DNA of 64,000 nucleotides. It comes from Kineosporia corallincola (lineage in GTDB: Bacteria; Actinomycetota; Actinomycetes; Actinomycetales; Kineosporiaceae). The DNA is taken from contig NZ_JAHBAY010000022.1 of the NCBI RefSeq assembly GCF_018499875.1, positions 35,350-99,349 of the forward strand, given 5' to 3'. Below are positions 45,501-52,891 of the stretch, piece by piece. The notes under the pieces are model-generated. The model was given only the letters and a program-made list of their open reading frames with translations, was not told the origin of the DNA and ran no database searches. Made by a program: the position numbers and the translations under genes. Every line of letters starts with the position of its first letter. The stretch's first letter is position 1.

Positions 45501-46143
45501 CGGGGACCTGGGACGGTTCTGGGCCGACGGCACACTGGAGTTCCTCGGTCGCACCGACCATCAGGTCAAGATCAACGGTCATCGGCTGGAACTGGGTGAG
45601 GTGGAGGCCGCCCTGGAGGCGCTGCCCGGGGTTCACCGGGCCGTGGTCGCCGCTCCCGGGGCCCGGGGGCGGCGGGTGCTGCACGCCGTGATCGAGGCCC
45701 CGGCCGACGTCACGGACCCCCGCGCGGCACTGGAGGCCGTGCTTCCGGCGCATGCCGTTCCCTCACGGATCATCCGGCTGGACGCGCTGCCCCTGACCCC
45801 GAACGGCAAGGTGGACCGGGCGGCCGTACTGGCCCTGACCACCGAGGAACCGGCCGGGAACCCGTCACACCGGAGGGAACTGAGCGCGGCACAGGCGGCG
45901 CTGGCGCCCCTGTGGGAGGAGGCGACCGGGTCGGGCGTGGTCGATCCCGACGAGGGGTTCTTCGCCTCCGGCGGCGACAGCCTGACGGCGCTGCGTCTGG
46001 TGGCGACCGTGCGCGAGCGCTTCGGGGTGCCGCTGTCGGCGCGTGACCTGTTCGCCGCGCCGACCCTGACCGCCCTGGCGCGGCACCTGGAGAAGGCCGA
46101 CGACACCTGGCGCCGGGACGGGGTGGACGAGGGCACCCTGTAA
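39580..46143 (+). CDS. NRPS: ArCP-Cy-A-PCP-Cy-A-PCP, initiating modules
   Basis: A 2187-residue synthetase. An aryl carrier domain (about 1-75, GLDSL with Ser35) is followed by Cy1 (DMIAADAL near 224), A1 (about 540-980) and PCP1 (GGDSL, Ser about 1086). The second module has Cy2 (GYDYIVLDALS near 1280), A2 (about 1590-2060) and PCP2 (GGDSL, Ser about 2134). No release domain is present, so the chain must pass to the Cy-A-MT-PCP-TE protein at 32231. A2 pocket residues (FDLSVFD, VTVWN, LVSGDW, EAAIWS) fit cysteine. A1 departs (LLGGDR, EAAIHS), so its residue is less certain. With the other NRPS this gives an aryl cap plus three cyclised residues. Confidence 0.94.
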   Translation: MTRTPDPIADLADALDLDPDEIHDDTDLFELGLDSLTVIRLAGRWRRSGYQVGFADLVENPTPAGWRAALSGTATGTAPAHESATVDDETPFDLATLQHAYWVGRQDGQPFGGVAAHFYVELDGQDVEPDRLRDALRRITARHKMLRMRMTPQGQQWTAPASSAAHADITVHDLRRLDDDARTQALETAREQLTHRRMDVDAGQVLDLRLSLLPGGATRLHVDLDMIAADALSLRVLVADLAHAYQDPTWTAPEPESSYQQYLSALAQVGSVERERDRDWWSARAADLPGAPGLPLLPDAGTPALAARSVRLHHWADPQTTAQLGRAAATNGVTLAAALATAFAESIGAWCENPEFLLNLPLFARQPIVPQVDDLLGDFSSSVLLPVDLSHPATFAQRATRIRADLHAAVAHGSYGGVEVLRDLARLRGGTVLAPVVYTSAVGLGEIYGPAVRACFGSPVWTVSQGPQVWLDAQVTEHEGGLLLNWDVRLDALREAPVRAAFDAYRALVTALAEDPGAWQRPGTPPPPAPRPELDASARRHPPRLLQTPFLDRARTAPDHPALIFGESTLTYGELAGRAGRTARELTRAGAAPGDSVLITLPKGPDQVIAALGVLLAGCTYVPVGIDQPATRRARIQAAAGARLALTTGDLMDDVRSAGAHPLLVPEGSEEFGVPSDPADIAYVLFTSGSTGEPKGVEISHAAAANTIDALNQRFGIGPDDRVLTVSALEFDLSVYDMFGLLAAGGTLVLLPQEQRADPPAWYRSVLRHGVSVWNTVPAVFGLLLGAAEAAGQTDPAGAGLPLRTVLLGGDRVTGDLPGRLHALAPHARFAALGGMTEAAIHSTVFEVGPGESGDPADPGLPWGVPLDGVACRVVDAAGHDRPDDVIGELWMGGAGLARGYRGDPERTSGRFVHEAGRRWYRTGDLAVVRPGGLLEFAGRADHQVKVNGHRIEPGEIEAVLSAHPGVSAASVQAISTGAGTHLAALVVTGAPHSALHDWLAGHLPPHMRCAWFAGAEALPLSRNGKIDRAAVQRLLLASTPHSTTGRTGEAPSSELERSVARAWQDLLGTGPVTRDDDFFALGGDSLLATRLLVTLDQLGVQGASLGAVFSRPRLADLCTGLVLGAGQADPPADGLEEVAGGGPAHRHDPFPLTDVQRAYLIGRDPDLPLGGVGTWQYNEFDGEDVDLDRLQRAWDAVQARHDMLRAVIEDGAQRVPEKPEPVRIVVQDVTGDPEAALSGLRRRLSHRMVDLARGPLVEIGAVRYRRDGQVRTRLGIGYDYIVLDALSIMRVLTELDTRYTDPEADLGPVGPLFRDYVLAHEGHQPDPGHLAHWERRLAELPPGPELPLTRSPETVSGASFERRQHLLAPELWQGLQERARRYRVTVPSVLLAAYGEVLARWSGSDGVTVTLTRFDRRPVHPRIDLAVGDFTTLAPAGYRRPAGTGFAEAVRAVHRRTGEDLDHSDVPASWLLRRLASAGGEGRPVPVVFTSAVGVAGDVTMDRSPGFPQPVWGLSQSPQVCLDNQVLPAHGGLQVTWDAAAGLLRESVLDDMFEAYLTLLTALARPDGDDTLPDLLPPSQRSVRQQVSATGDGGEPVTLLAPVLERIAAAPERPALIDRDGTVTTYGALGEDVRRWTGLLAAHGVRPGDLVAITLPKGPVQVTAALGVLAAGAAYVPVGVTTPPARRSALYRLAGVRHVITDESISGSDGFAVLDPSALAGAVPADPVPASPGDLAYVIFTSGSTGAPKGVETTHDAAANTCRDIVTRYRIGPEDRVLALSSLEFDLSVFDVFGTLGAGGTVVLPGEGERRDPAGWLEQVDRQRVTVWNTVPALLDLLITEAGDSGRADSLRLALVSGDWVGLDLAARLRRITAGRSGSPARLVALGGATEAAIWSNAFEVGEVPEHWTSIPYGFALSGQRYRVVGPSGHDAPDGVPGELWIGGRGVARGYRGEPERTAERFVLHEGERWYRTGDLGRFWADGTLEFLGRTDHQVKINGHRLELGEVEAALEALPGVHRAVVAAPGARGRRVLHAVIEAPADVTDPRAALEAVLPAHAVPSRIIRLDALPLTPNGKVDRAAVLALTTEEPAGNPSHRRELSAAQAALAPLWEEATGSGVVDPDEGFFASGGDSLTALRLVATVRERFGVPLSARDLFAAPTLTALARHLEKADDTWRRDGVDEGTL

Positions 46144-46181
46144 CTGCGTCGGCTCACCGACGAGCCGGGAAGGACGCTGTC

Positions 46182-46214
46182 GGGGCGGGTTTCGGGAACA
46201 CCGGAACCCGCCCC
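46182..46214. terminator. bidirectional hairpin between convergent genes
   Basis: GGGGCGGGTTTCGG (46182-46195) pairs with CCGGAACCCGCCCC (46201-46214), with one G-T pair and a 5-base loop. It lies between the ends of the rightward NRPS and leftward ferredoxin genes. A T-tract is lacking, as often in actinomycetes. Confidence 0.7.
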
Positions 46215-46225
46215 GCAACGCGTCC

Positions 46226-46441
46226 CTAGTCGGCCTCGTCCCCGATGAGACGGACGGCGCCGGAGGGACAGGCCCGCACGGCCCCGGCCGGGTCGGCGTC
46301 GGAGGCGTCGACCTCGAACTCGCGGTCCCGGCCGACCGGCTTCACGATGCCGGTCTCCTCGTCCTGGTCGAAGTACCGGGGCGCCCATCGCACGCACTGC
46401 CCCGCGCCGATGCACCGCTCGGCATCCACCCGTATCCGCAT
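46226..46441 (-). CDS. 3Fe-4S-type ferredoxin
   Basis: The small acidic ferredoxin (71 residues from ATG 46441, 74 from ATG 46450) has the cluster ligands CIGAGQC and a distal CP in RACPSGAV, the pattern of single-cluster 3Fe-4S ferredoxins that feed electrons to actinobacterial P450s. AAGGG lies seven bases before the 46441 start but abuts the 46450 start, so the shorter form is preferred. It is encoded behind a methyltransferase gene with its own Zur-like site and is the probable partner of the P450 at 27881-29167, although the two genes are 17 kb apart. Confidence 0.88.
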   Translation of the reverse strand: MRIRVDAERCIGAGQCVRWAPRYFDQDEETGIVKPVGRDREFEVDASDADPAGAVRACPSGAVRLIGDEAD

Positions 46442-46515
46442 CTCTCTCATCCCTTACCCGAGAACTGTTTCGTGAAGGCCGTCTTCATCGCATCGGCGGC
46501 ACACTGCCCGCTTCG

Positions 46516-47358
46516 CTACGGCCGGGCCCGCCGGGCCGCGTGCACCGTCCCTGCGGCCAGCACGTAGAGGTCTTCCCGGCGCAGCACACCCCGAGGGCTG
46601 CCGGGATCGACCAGCTCACCGATCGCCTCCCGGTCCGCCGCGCTCAGCAGGTCGCCGGCGAAGGTGGTGAACATGCCCAGCCGGCGGGCCAGCGCCGTGC
46701 GGGTGCCTTCGGGCACCGGCGCCTGCACCTCGGTCACGAAGGTGCTGCTGCCCAGGTGCTTCAGGCCCGCCCTGCGGATCAGGTCCGGCCAGGCGCCCCG
46801 GGGAGTGACCAGACCCGCGGGGTTGGCCAGGCCGGAGGCCCGCTGCTCGACAGCCGCCTCCAGCCGGGCGAGCAGACCCGGGTACTCCCCGTCGGGAAGG
46901 AACCGCGTGGGCAGCCCTCCCTCGCGTACCAGCAACACCCCGGCCGGTGTCAGCCGGTCACCGAAGATCTCCAGTGCCCGCACCGGATCGGGCAGGTGGT
47001 GCACGACCTGACTGGCCCACACGAGGTCGGCGGCCGGCAGGTCGGCAACTCCTCCGGGCAGGTCGCGCAGCGCGGTGCGGACCCGCTCGTCCAGCCCGGC
47101 CTCCCGGGCGCGGGCCGTGACCGCCTCCAGCAGTTCCGGCGTGCCGTCCACGGCCGTGACCCGTGCCCGCCCGAACGCCTCGGCCAGGGCGAGCGTGAGC
47201 ACGCCGGCCCCGCTGCCGAGATCCATTACCTCGCGCACCGCCGGCAGCCACGAGCCTGCCCACCCCAAGGCTCCCGACAGCACCGGCAGGCCCAGTTCCG
47301 CTTCGCTGATCAGTAGCGGAAGGGACTGTGCCCAGTTCTGTGACGTCGCTTCAGACAT
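46516..47358 (-). CDS. SAM-dependent methyltransferase (third of the cluster)
   Basis: A 280-residue class I methyltransferase with motif I VMDLGSGAGVLTLALAE, motif II VTAVDGTPELLEAV, and VWASQVVHHLPDPVRALEIFGDRLTPAGVLLVREGG. It is not a close relative of the paired methyltransferases at 26332 and 29164. A GGAGGG ribosome site lies just before ATG 47358, and a Zur-like palindrome ends only 18 bases upstream of the start, where it would cover the promoter start region. It could modify the metallophore or act on a cell target; the sequence does not say. Confidence 0.85.
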   Translation of the reverse strand: MSEATSQNWAQSLPLLISEAELGLPVLSGALGWAGSWLPAVREVMDLGSGAGVLTLALAEAFGRARVTAVDGTPELLEAVTARAREAGLDERVRTALRDLPGGVADLPAADLVWASQVVHHLPDPVRALEIFGDRLTPAGVLLVREGGLPTRFLPDGEYPGLLARLEAAVEQRASGLANPAGLVTPRGAWPDLIRRAGLKHLGSSTFVTEVQAPVPEGTRTALARRLGMFTTFAGDLLSAADREAIGELVDPGSPRGVLRREDLYVLAAGTVHAARRARP

Positions 47359-47376
47359 CCACGCCCTCCGATTGAT

Positions 47377-47391
47377 TGATAATGATTCTCA
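47377..47391. promoter_or_regulatory. Zur-like operator of the methyltransferase-ferredoxin unit
   Basis: TGATAATGATTCTCA, 18 bases upstream of the leftward methyltransferase start. It shares the ATAATGATTCTCA half with the site at 56536-56550. Confidence 0.82.
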
Positions 47392-47486
47392 CTACCATCG
47401 TAGGGCGCAGCCTGGTTGCGCCGCTCGCGCAGCCCGCCGCCCCACCGTTACCGCGCCGCAGCGCCGGCAGCGGCTAGGCTGCCGGG

Positions 47487-48392
47487 ATGCCCGCCGAGGA
47501 CATCGAAACCCAGGACCTCCGCGTGTTTTTGGCGGTGGCCCGGCACGGCAGCCTCTCGGCCGCAGCCAAGGAGCTGTTTCTGTCCACGCCGTCAGTGGGC
47601 TCACGCATCGCCGCGCTCGAGGCCAAGGTCGGGGCGCCACTGTTCACCCGGCACCGCCGGGGCTCAGCCCTGACCGGCGCCGGCGAGCAGTTCCTGCCCT
47701 ACGCCCAGCGCTGCCTGGCTGTGCTCGACGACGCCCGGCGCGCCATCCGGTCCAGCGCACCGGGGCACGTGGTCGTGTCCACGCCGGCCACCCTGGCCCC
47801 GGTGCTGCTGCCCGAGGTCGTCACCGTCCTGGGCGAGAAGGGCCTGCGCACCCGGGGACGCGTGGCGCACAGTCATGAGGTCGTCCTCCAGCTGACCCAG
47901 GGATCGGCGGACGTCGGGTTCCTGCTGAACGGGGTCGCGCCGCCGGCCCTGATGTCACGGCGCCTGGCCCGCTCCGCCCTGGTCACGGTCGCCAGGAAAG
48001 GACACCCGCTGGCCCGCCGGGCCTGTCTCGAGACGGTCGATCTGCTCACCACCCCACTGACCGTGTACCGCTGGAACAGCGAGGCCGAGACCCTGGTCAC
48101 CAGCCTCGACCACCCGGACCGGCCGGCCACCGCCCCGGTGACGATCGTCGGCCTGCCCTCCGTGGCCCTCGACATGGTCCTGCTGCACGACCACGTCGCC
48201 GTCGTGCCCGAGTTCAGCATCGCCGCCACCCCAGGCGGCGAGGACTCCCTGTCCCGGCTCCCCCTGGCCCTGCCGGACTGGTCGCTGGACGTGCAGCTGA
48301 TGTTCCGCCGGGACGCCCAGCGGACCGTCGCCGTCCAGGCCCTGGTCGAGGCGGCCCAGCGGCTCACCGACCGGATCACCACCACCCGCTGA
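47487..48392 (+). CDS. LysR-family regulator
   Basis: The 301-residue protein has the LysR N-terminal helix-turn-helix (FLAVARHGSLSAAAKELFLSTPSVGSRIAALE) followed by the two-lobed co-inducer domain (about 90-295). It is transcribed away from the Zur-like site at 47377, between the metallophore cluster and the surface system. Whether it belongs to the regulon is open. The 292 bp between its stop and the next gene hold a Zur-like site but no further gene that I can support. Confidence 0.88.
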   Translation: MPAEDIETQDLRVFLAVARHGSLSAAAKELFLSTPSVGSRIAALEAKVGAPLFTRHRRGSALTGAGEQFLPYAQRCLAVLDDARRAIRSSAPGHVVVSTPATLAPVLLPEVVTVLGEKGLRTRGRVAHSHEVVLQLTQGSADVGFLLNGVAPPALMSRRLARSALVTVARKGHPLARRACLETVDLLTTPLTVYRWNSEAETLVTSLDHPDRPATAPVTIVGLPSVALDMVLLHDHVAVVPEFSIAATPGGEDSLSRLPLALPDWSLDVQLMFRRDAQRTVAVQALVEAAQRLTDRITTTR

Positions 48393-48624
48393 TCCGCAAC
48401 CGCCCGGTTCCGCGCCAGCCAAAGGCCTTTTCTCACCCGGTGTGAGGCCCAGCCTGAAGCACCCGCCCCACCGGGCATCCGCCATCAAGCGACCATGCCT
48501 TCACCAAAGCATCTTCGGTGCAAGAGTTTTCGTGCCGAAAGCAGCACACCGAGCCTTCCGGCCCACCGCCGACCGGGCGATTGCACCCACAGACGCCGCC
48601 CACGACGGCGATGACACCATCAAT

Positions 48625-48639
48625 TGGGAATGATTATCA
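48625..48639. promoter_or_regulatory. Zur-like operator before the surface/transport operon
   Basis: TGGGAATGATTATCA, 45 bases upstream of ATG 48685. The right half is perfect, and the left half has two changes from the best sites. It precedes the six-gene operon that includes the zinc-type binding protein, ATPase and permease. Confidence 0.78.
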
Positions 48640-48684
48640 TTAGGCGATGCCGGACGCGTGTCCTGGCTCTAGGAAGGGAACACC

Positions 48685-50472
48685 ATGCAGTACATCCATC
48701 CCGGCGCTCGCGCCGCCCGGCTCGGGCTGACCGGCGCGTTCCTGGGTGCGCTCATCGCCCTGGCCCCGGCGGTGCCCGCCTCCGCGCAGTCCACGGCCCG
48801 GACGCCGGACGGCCGGACGGTCCTGGGCGCCGGCGTGCACGTGGACGCGATCTACCCGGAGATCGAGAACGGCGAGCTCGACGTCAGGGCCCTCACCCCG
48901 GACGGCGTCGTGGACACCGACGAGGTCGCCCTCCACCTTCCCGCGACCGACACCTCGCACGTGAAACTTCCTGCCGGGTACGAGTTCCTGGCACCGGAGG
49001 GCACCGAGGCCTGGGTGACTACCGAGGCCCAGGACCCGTCCGTGGTCTGGCCCGGCTGGTCGTTCGAGGGCATCGAGCGCGGAGTACTCCAGGGAACCGT
49101 CGAGATCGCCTACGACAGCATGAGTTACGCCGGTGACTCGGACGACCCGCGGTTCGCGATCACTCAGCCGGGCGGCTTCGACGGCACCAAGGTCACCCCG
49201 GTCATCGTGCCCGGCACGGTGTTCACGTCCACCAGCGGCGAGGTCGGGGCGCACACGCACGCCACCTGGTCGTTCACCGCCGAGGGCACCTACGACATCG
49301 ACTTCACGGTCAACGCGACCCTCGCCGACGGCAAGGAGATCTCCGACGACGCCACGGTGCGCTTCGTGGTCGGCGACCTGCCGACCGGGAAGACCGACCC
49401 GGAACCGGTCACCGATCCAGAGGCCACCGACTCGATCCAGGCGCTGACCGTGGTGCCGAGCAAGGTCGACGCGGAGTACTTCGTCGGGCAGACGATCAAC
49501 TTGACCGCGCTGTCCCCGGAAGCCGGTGAGAAAGACACCTACCGCTGGTACACCACCGCGCCGGGCGCGTCCGAGGCGGTGCAGGCCACCGACCAGACCA
49601 CGAACGTGTTCTCCACCAAGCCGATTCGCTCGATCGACGGCTCCAGCGTCTATGTCGAGCGGGTTGACGGTGACGGCGAGGTGGCCGAGACCTCCGAGCC
49701 GATCACGCTCGGCGTGCGGGCCAACGTCCCCACCACCACCCTGACCGTGGCCGCCGACAAGGACACGTACGCCGCCGGCGAGACGGCGAAGTTCACCTCC
49801 ACGCAGAGCCCGCAGACCGAGGACGAGCACTACCACTGGTATCTCAAGACGGCTGACGCGACCGAGTACGAGTGGATTCCCGAATCCCGCCTGGCCGACC
49901 AGGAACTCGAGATCACCCCGGAGATGAACGGGGCCACGATCACCACCCGCCTGTTCAACGCCGACCACGCGGTGCTGGCCGAGGCCGCACCGATCCGCCT
50001 GAGCGTCACCGGCGACGACGTCACGCCGCTCGAGGTCACCTCCGACCGGTCCGGGTACGCCACCGGTGACACCGCGACCTTCCAGGCATCCGGCCTCGAC
50101 GACGGCGCCACCGTGGCCTGGTCGGTGCGCAAGGCCGGGGAGAACGTCTTCGAGCCCCTCGACGCCGGCACCGGCACCTCGATCACCCCGGCCGTCGGCG
50201 CCGACTGGGACGGCGCCGAGATCCAGGCCGTCGCGAGCCAGAACGGCGAAGTGACCGCTCAGGGAAGCCTTCTGAGCATTCACACCACCGACTCCGCCTC
50301 CGCCCAGGAAGCCGGCGGTGACGAGGCGCAGGAGTCCTCGGGTTCCGTCGTCCTCTGGATCGTCGTGGCCGTGGTGGCGATCCTGGTGATCGCCGCGATC
50401 GTCCTGCTGGTCCTGCGCCGCCGTGGCCGCACCCCGGTCAGGGACGAGGAAGAGACGAAGGCCGACGCCTGA
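48685..50472 (+). CDS. membrane-anchored surface protein: CAMP domain plus Ig-like domains
   Basis: The 595-residue protein has a signal peptide cleaved near APAVPASA, then one CAMP domain (about 35-235) with HVDAIYP, YEFLAPEG, VVWPGW and the signature HTHATWSF. About three beta-rich Ig-like segments follow (about 250-560; VDAEYFVGQTINLTA, DKDTYAAGETAKFTS, DRSGYATGDTATFQA). A C-terminal transmembrane helix (VVLWIVVAVVAILVIAAIVLLVL) and the basic tail RRRGR end the chain. No LPxTG motif is present. It would stand well out from the membrane on its Ig stalk. First gene of the operon to 55553, 45 bp behind a Zur-like site. Confidence 0.88.
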   Translation: MQYIHPGARAARLGLTGAFLGALIALAPAVPASAQSTARTPDGRTVLGAGVHVDAIYPEIENGELDVRALTPDGVVDTDEVALHLPATDTSHVKLPAGYEFLAPEGTEAWVTTEAQDPSVVWPGWSFEGIERGVLQGTVEIAYDSMSYAGDSDDPRFAITQPGGFDGTKVTPVIVPGTVFTSTSGEVGAHTHATWSFTAEGTYDIDFTVNATLADGKEISDDATVRFVVGDLPTGKTDPEPVTDPEATDSIQALTVVPSKVDAEYFVGQTINLTALSPEAGEKDTYRWYTTAPGASEAVQATDQTTNVFSTKPIRSIDGSSVYVERVDGDGEVAETSEPITLGVRANVPTTTLTVAADKDTYAAGETAKFTSTQSPQTEDEHYHWYLKTADATEYEWIPESRLADQELEITPEMNGATITTRLFNADHAVLAEAAPIRLSVTGDDVTPLEVTSDRSGYATGDTATFQASGLDDGATVAWSVRKAGENVFEPLDAGTGTSITPAVGADWDGAEIQAVASQNGEVTAQGSLLSIHTTDSASAQEAGGDEAQESSGSVVLWIVVAVVAILVIAAIVLLVLRRRGRTPVRDEEETKADA

Positions 50473-50486
50473 GACCAGTGCCGACC

Positions 50487-50524
50487 GATCCGGGGCGCCG
50501 TCGCTCGTGACGGCACCCCGGATC
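50487..50524. terminator. intercistronic hairpin
   Basis: The 16-base arms GATCCGGGGCGCCGTC (50487-50502) and GACGGCACCCCGGATC (50509-50524) pair with one mismatch around a 6-base loop. The hairpin sits in the only sizeable gap of the operon (50473-50543), so it may attenuate transcription or protect the upstream message. Confidence 0.6.
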
Positions 50525-50543
50525 ATCCCGTGAGGGGGACCAG

Positions 50544-51314
50544 ATTCTTTCCCGGACCACATCATTCATCGCCGTCGCGATGCTGGCGCTCGCGCCTGCC
50601 CCGGCCGCGCCCAGCCCGCCCAGCACGTCCGAACTGCGCGACGGGCACGCCGATCTCGGCCCGGTGTACCAGGACGGCCGGTGGCAGATCCAGCTCAAGG
50701 ACGACACGTCCGGCACCACACGCTGGCGCGACCCGGCCGGCGTCGGCCTACGGATCAGCGACGCCGCCCGCCACCCCCTGCCGGACGACAGCGACTACGC
50801 CTTCCTCGGCTCCCCCGGTGACGAGGTCTACCTGATTCCACAGACGCAGGTCTCGGGCGTGCTGTGGCTCGGCTGGAACACCCAGCACCCCAGCCTCGAC
50901 CGGCGACAGATCAGCGACGTCGCCTTCAGCCTGCACGATCTCACCGGCCCCGGGAACCTGCACGTCTATCTGGACTACAGCGGATTCCGTGCACCGCAAC
51001 AACTCTGGGACGGCACCGACGTCACCCAGACCATCGACGTCCTCCCCGGCGTCCACACGCACGCCAACTGGGCCTTCAGCGCCCCCGGCGACTACCACGC
51101 CGTGTTCACCGCCACGCTGACCCCGCGCGACGGCGACAAGGTCTCCGCATCAGCCGATCTCCACTTCCTGGTCAGCGACAGCGCCACCACCACCGCAACC
51201 TCCTCCCGGTCATCCGTCCCCGTCGGGCCGGTGGCCGCCGCGGCAGCCGTCGTCGTCACAGCCGTCGTCGTGCCGGTCGTGGCCCGGCGACGCCGGCGAG
51301 GTGCCCGCCGATGA
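50544..51314 (+). CDS. membrane-anchored CAMP-domain protein, probable ATT start
   Basis: This encodes one CAMP domain (GHADLGPVYQDG, YAFLGSPGDEVYLIPQTQ, LWLGWNTQ, GPGNLHVYLDYS, HTHANWAFSAPGDY), then a C-terminal helix (VGPVAAAAAVVVTAVVVPVVA) and an Arg-rich tail, giving a membrane-tethered outward domain. The first ATG (50580) would leave a signal peptide without its basic start. The frame is open upstream with no ATG, GTG, TTG or CTG, but ATT at 50544 follows GAGGGG by six bases and restores LSRTTSFIAVAMLALAPAPAAPS. I use that start (256 residues). A sequencing error at this codon is the alternative. ATGA-coupled to the binding-protein gene. Confidence 0.8.
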   Translation: MLSRTTSFIAVAMLALAPAPAAPSPPSTSELRDGHADLGPVYQDGRWQIQLKDDTSGTTRWRDPAGVGLRISDAARHPLPDDSDYAFLGSPGDEVYLIPQTQVSGVLWLGWNTQHPSLDRRQISDVAFSLHDLTGPGNLHVYLDYSGFRAPQQLWDGTDVTQTIDVLPGVHTHANWAFSAPGDYHAVFTATLTPRDGDKVSASADLHFLVSDSATTTATSSRSSVPVGPVAAAAAVVVTAVVVPVVARRRRRGARR

Positions 51315-52879
51315 CCCGGCCCGCACGGCGGTGGCCCGCCGTCCTCCTGGCGCTCGCCCTCGCGCTGTCGGCCTGCACCGCGAAACCCCTGCTGACCGCC
51401 GGATCCGGCCGCCTGCAAGTGATCACGACCACCGGCATCCTGCGCGACCTGGTGAGAAACGTCGCCGGTGACCGCGCGGACGTCGTCTCCCTCGTGCCGG
51501 ACAACGGCGACCCGCACACCTACGAGCCGACGTTGCGCGATGCCCGCAACGTCGTCTACGCCGACGTCGCTTTCAGCAACTACGCGATGCTGGAGGAGCA
51601 GAACGTCATCAGGACGCTGGACTCCAACCTCGTCGACGACGCCGTGAACGTCTCGCTGGCCGAGGAGTCGGTGAAGTACGCGGCCGAGATCATCCCCCTG
51701 GTCGAGCACGTCGACCTGGACACCGTCTGGCTGGGGCTGCGCGCCCGGGGCGAGGGTGCCTCGTACGGCGCCGACCGCAGCTCCCAGGTCCTGCTGTCGG
51801 CGACGGCGGCCACCGGACCGGGCGAAGTGTACGCCTACCTGACCGGATCCTTCGGCGACACGGACGTCTACTTCGACTCCTCCGACGGTTTCGACGCCGC
51901 CGACGGGTACCGCGACGACACCATGAGCCTGCCCGCGGACGCCCACACGCACCTGTCCTGGGCCTTCACCGAACCCGGCGTGTACACGCTGACGCTGAAG
52001 GCCCGGATCCAGGTGGACGAGACCGCCCGCCCGGTCGACCTCGACGAGCAGACGTTCACCTTCGCGGTCGGGGTCAACCCCGCCCAGGCCGGGGTGCCGA
52101 ACCCGGTGGTGCTCGACGAGGGGCACGCGGACCTCACCGCCGACCTGGGCACCGGTGCGCTGGAGGTGCTGCACGACCCATCCGGCGGTGGGGAGGCGAC
52201 GCAGAAGACGTACCGCCCCGCCGAGGTCGTCGTGGACGTCCCGGCCAAGGCGCTGGAGGAGGTCCCGTCCGGCTCGCAGTACGCCTTCCTGGGCCGGCCC
52301 GGCACTCAGGTCTACCAGCTGGCTCAGGCCGTGCTCGGCAAGCACGTCCACGGGGAGATCGACCCGCACCTGTGGCAGGACGTGCGCAACGGCATGGCCT
52401 ACGTGCAGCTGATCCGCGACACCCTGATCGCCGCCGATCCCGCGGGCGCAGGGCAGTACGCCGCCAACGCCTCCGCCTATCTCGACGAGCTCGAGCAGAC
52501 CGACGACTACGTGCGCGAGACGATCGCCGCGATCCCCGAGGCGAACCGTTATCTGGTCACCACCCACGACGCCTTCGGCTACCTGGCCGACGCCTACGAC
52601 GTGAACGTGGCCGGGTTCGTCACCCCCAACCCGGCGACCGAACCGTCGCTGGCCGACCGCCGCAAGCTCACCCGGACCATCCGGTCGCTCGACGTGCCCG
52701 CCGTGTTCCTCGAACCCAACCTCGCGGCCCGCTCCGCCACCCTCACCGAGGTCGCCGCCGAGCAGGATGTGCAGGTGTGCGCGATCTACGGCGACACCTT
52801 CGACGACGAGGTCACCAGCTACGTCCAGATGATGCGGTTCAACGCCGACTCCCTGCGCCGCTGCCTCTCCCCCCGCTAG
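51311..52879 (+). CDS. ZnuA/TroA-type metal-binding lipoprotein with inserted CAMP half-domains
   Basis: The 522-residue lipoprotein (lipobox LSAC) has the cluster A-I metal-binding fold in two separated parts. The N-terminal part has the first ligand loop DPHTYEPT. The C-terminal part has HVHGEIDPHLWQDV, THDAFGYL and the last acidic loop YGDTFDDE, so all four usual ligand positions are present. Between them (about residues 135-355) lie two CAMP pieces in reversed order. A C-terminal half (VWLGLRARGEG, GPGEVYAYLTGSFG, HTHLSWAF) comes first, and an N-terminal half (EGHADLTADLG, YAFLGRPGTQVYQLAQ) follows it and runs straight into the second ligand. This fits the family called anchored-repeat ABC substrate-binding protein. 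Zinc or manganese is the likely cargo. Confidence 0.9.
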   Translation: MTRPARRWPAVLLALALALSACTAKPLLTAGSGRLQVITTTGILRDLVRNVAGDRADVVSLVPDNGDPHTYEPTLRDARNVVYADVAFSNYAMLEEQNVIRTLDSNLVDDAVNVSLAEESVKYAAEIIPLVEHVDLDTVWLGLRARGEGASYGADRSSQVLLSATAATGPGEVYAYLTGSFGDTDVYFDSSDGFDAADGYRDDTMSLPADAHTHLSWAFTEPGVYTLTLKARIQVDETARPVDLDEQTFTFAVGVNPAQAGVPNPVVLDEGHADLTADLGTGALEVLHDPSGGGEATQKTYRPAEVVVDVPAKALEEVPSGSQYAFLGRPGTQVYQLAQAVLGKHVHGEIDPHLWQDVRNGMAYVQLIRDTLIAADPAGAGQYAANASAYLDELEQTDDYVRETIAAIPEANRYLVTTHDAFGYLADAYDVNVAGFVTPNPATEPSLADRRKLTRTIRSLDVPAVFLEPNLAARSATLTEVAAEQDVQVCAIYGDTFDDEVTSYVQMMRFNADSLRRCLSPR

Positions 52880-52891
52880 AAGGGCCCTTTC

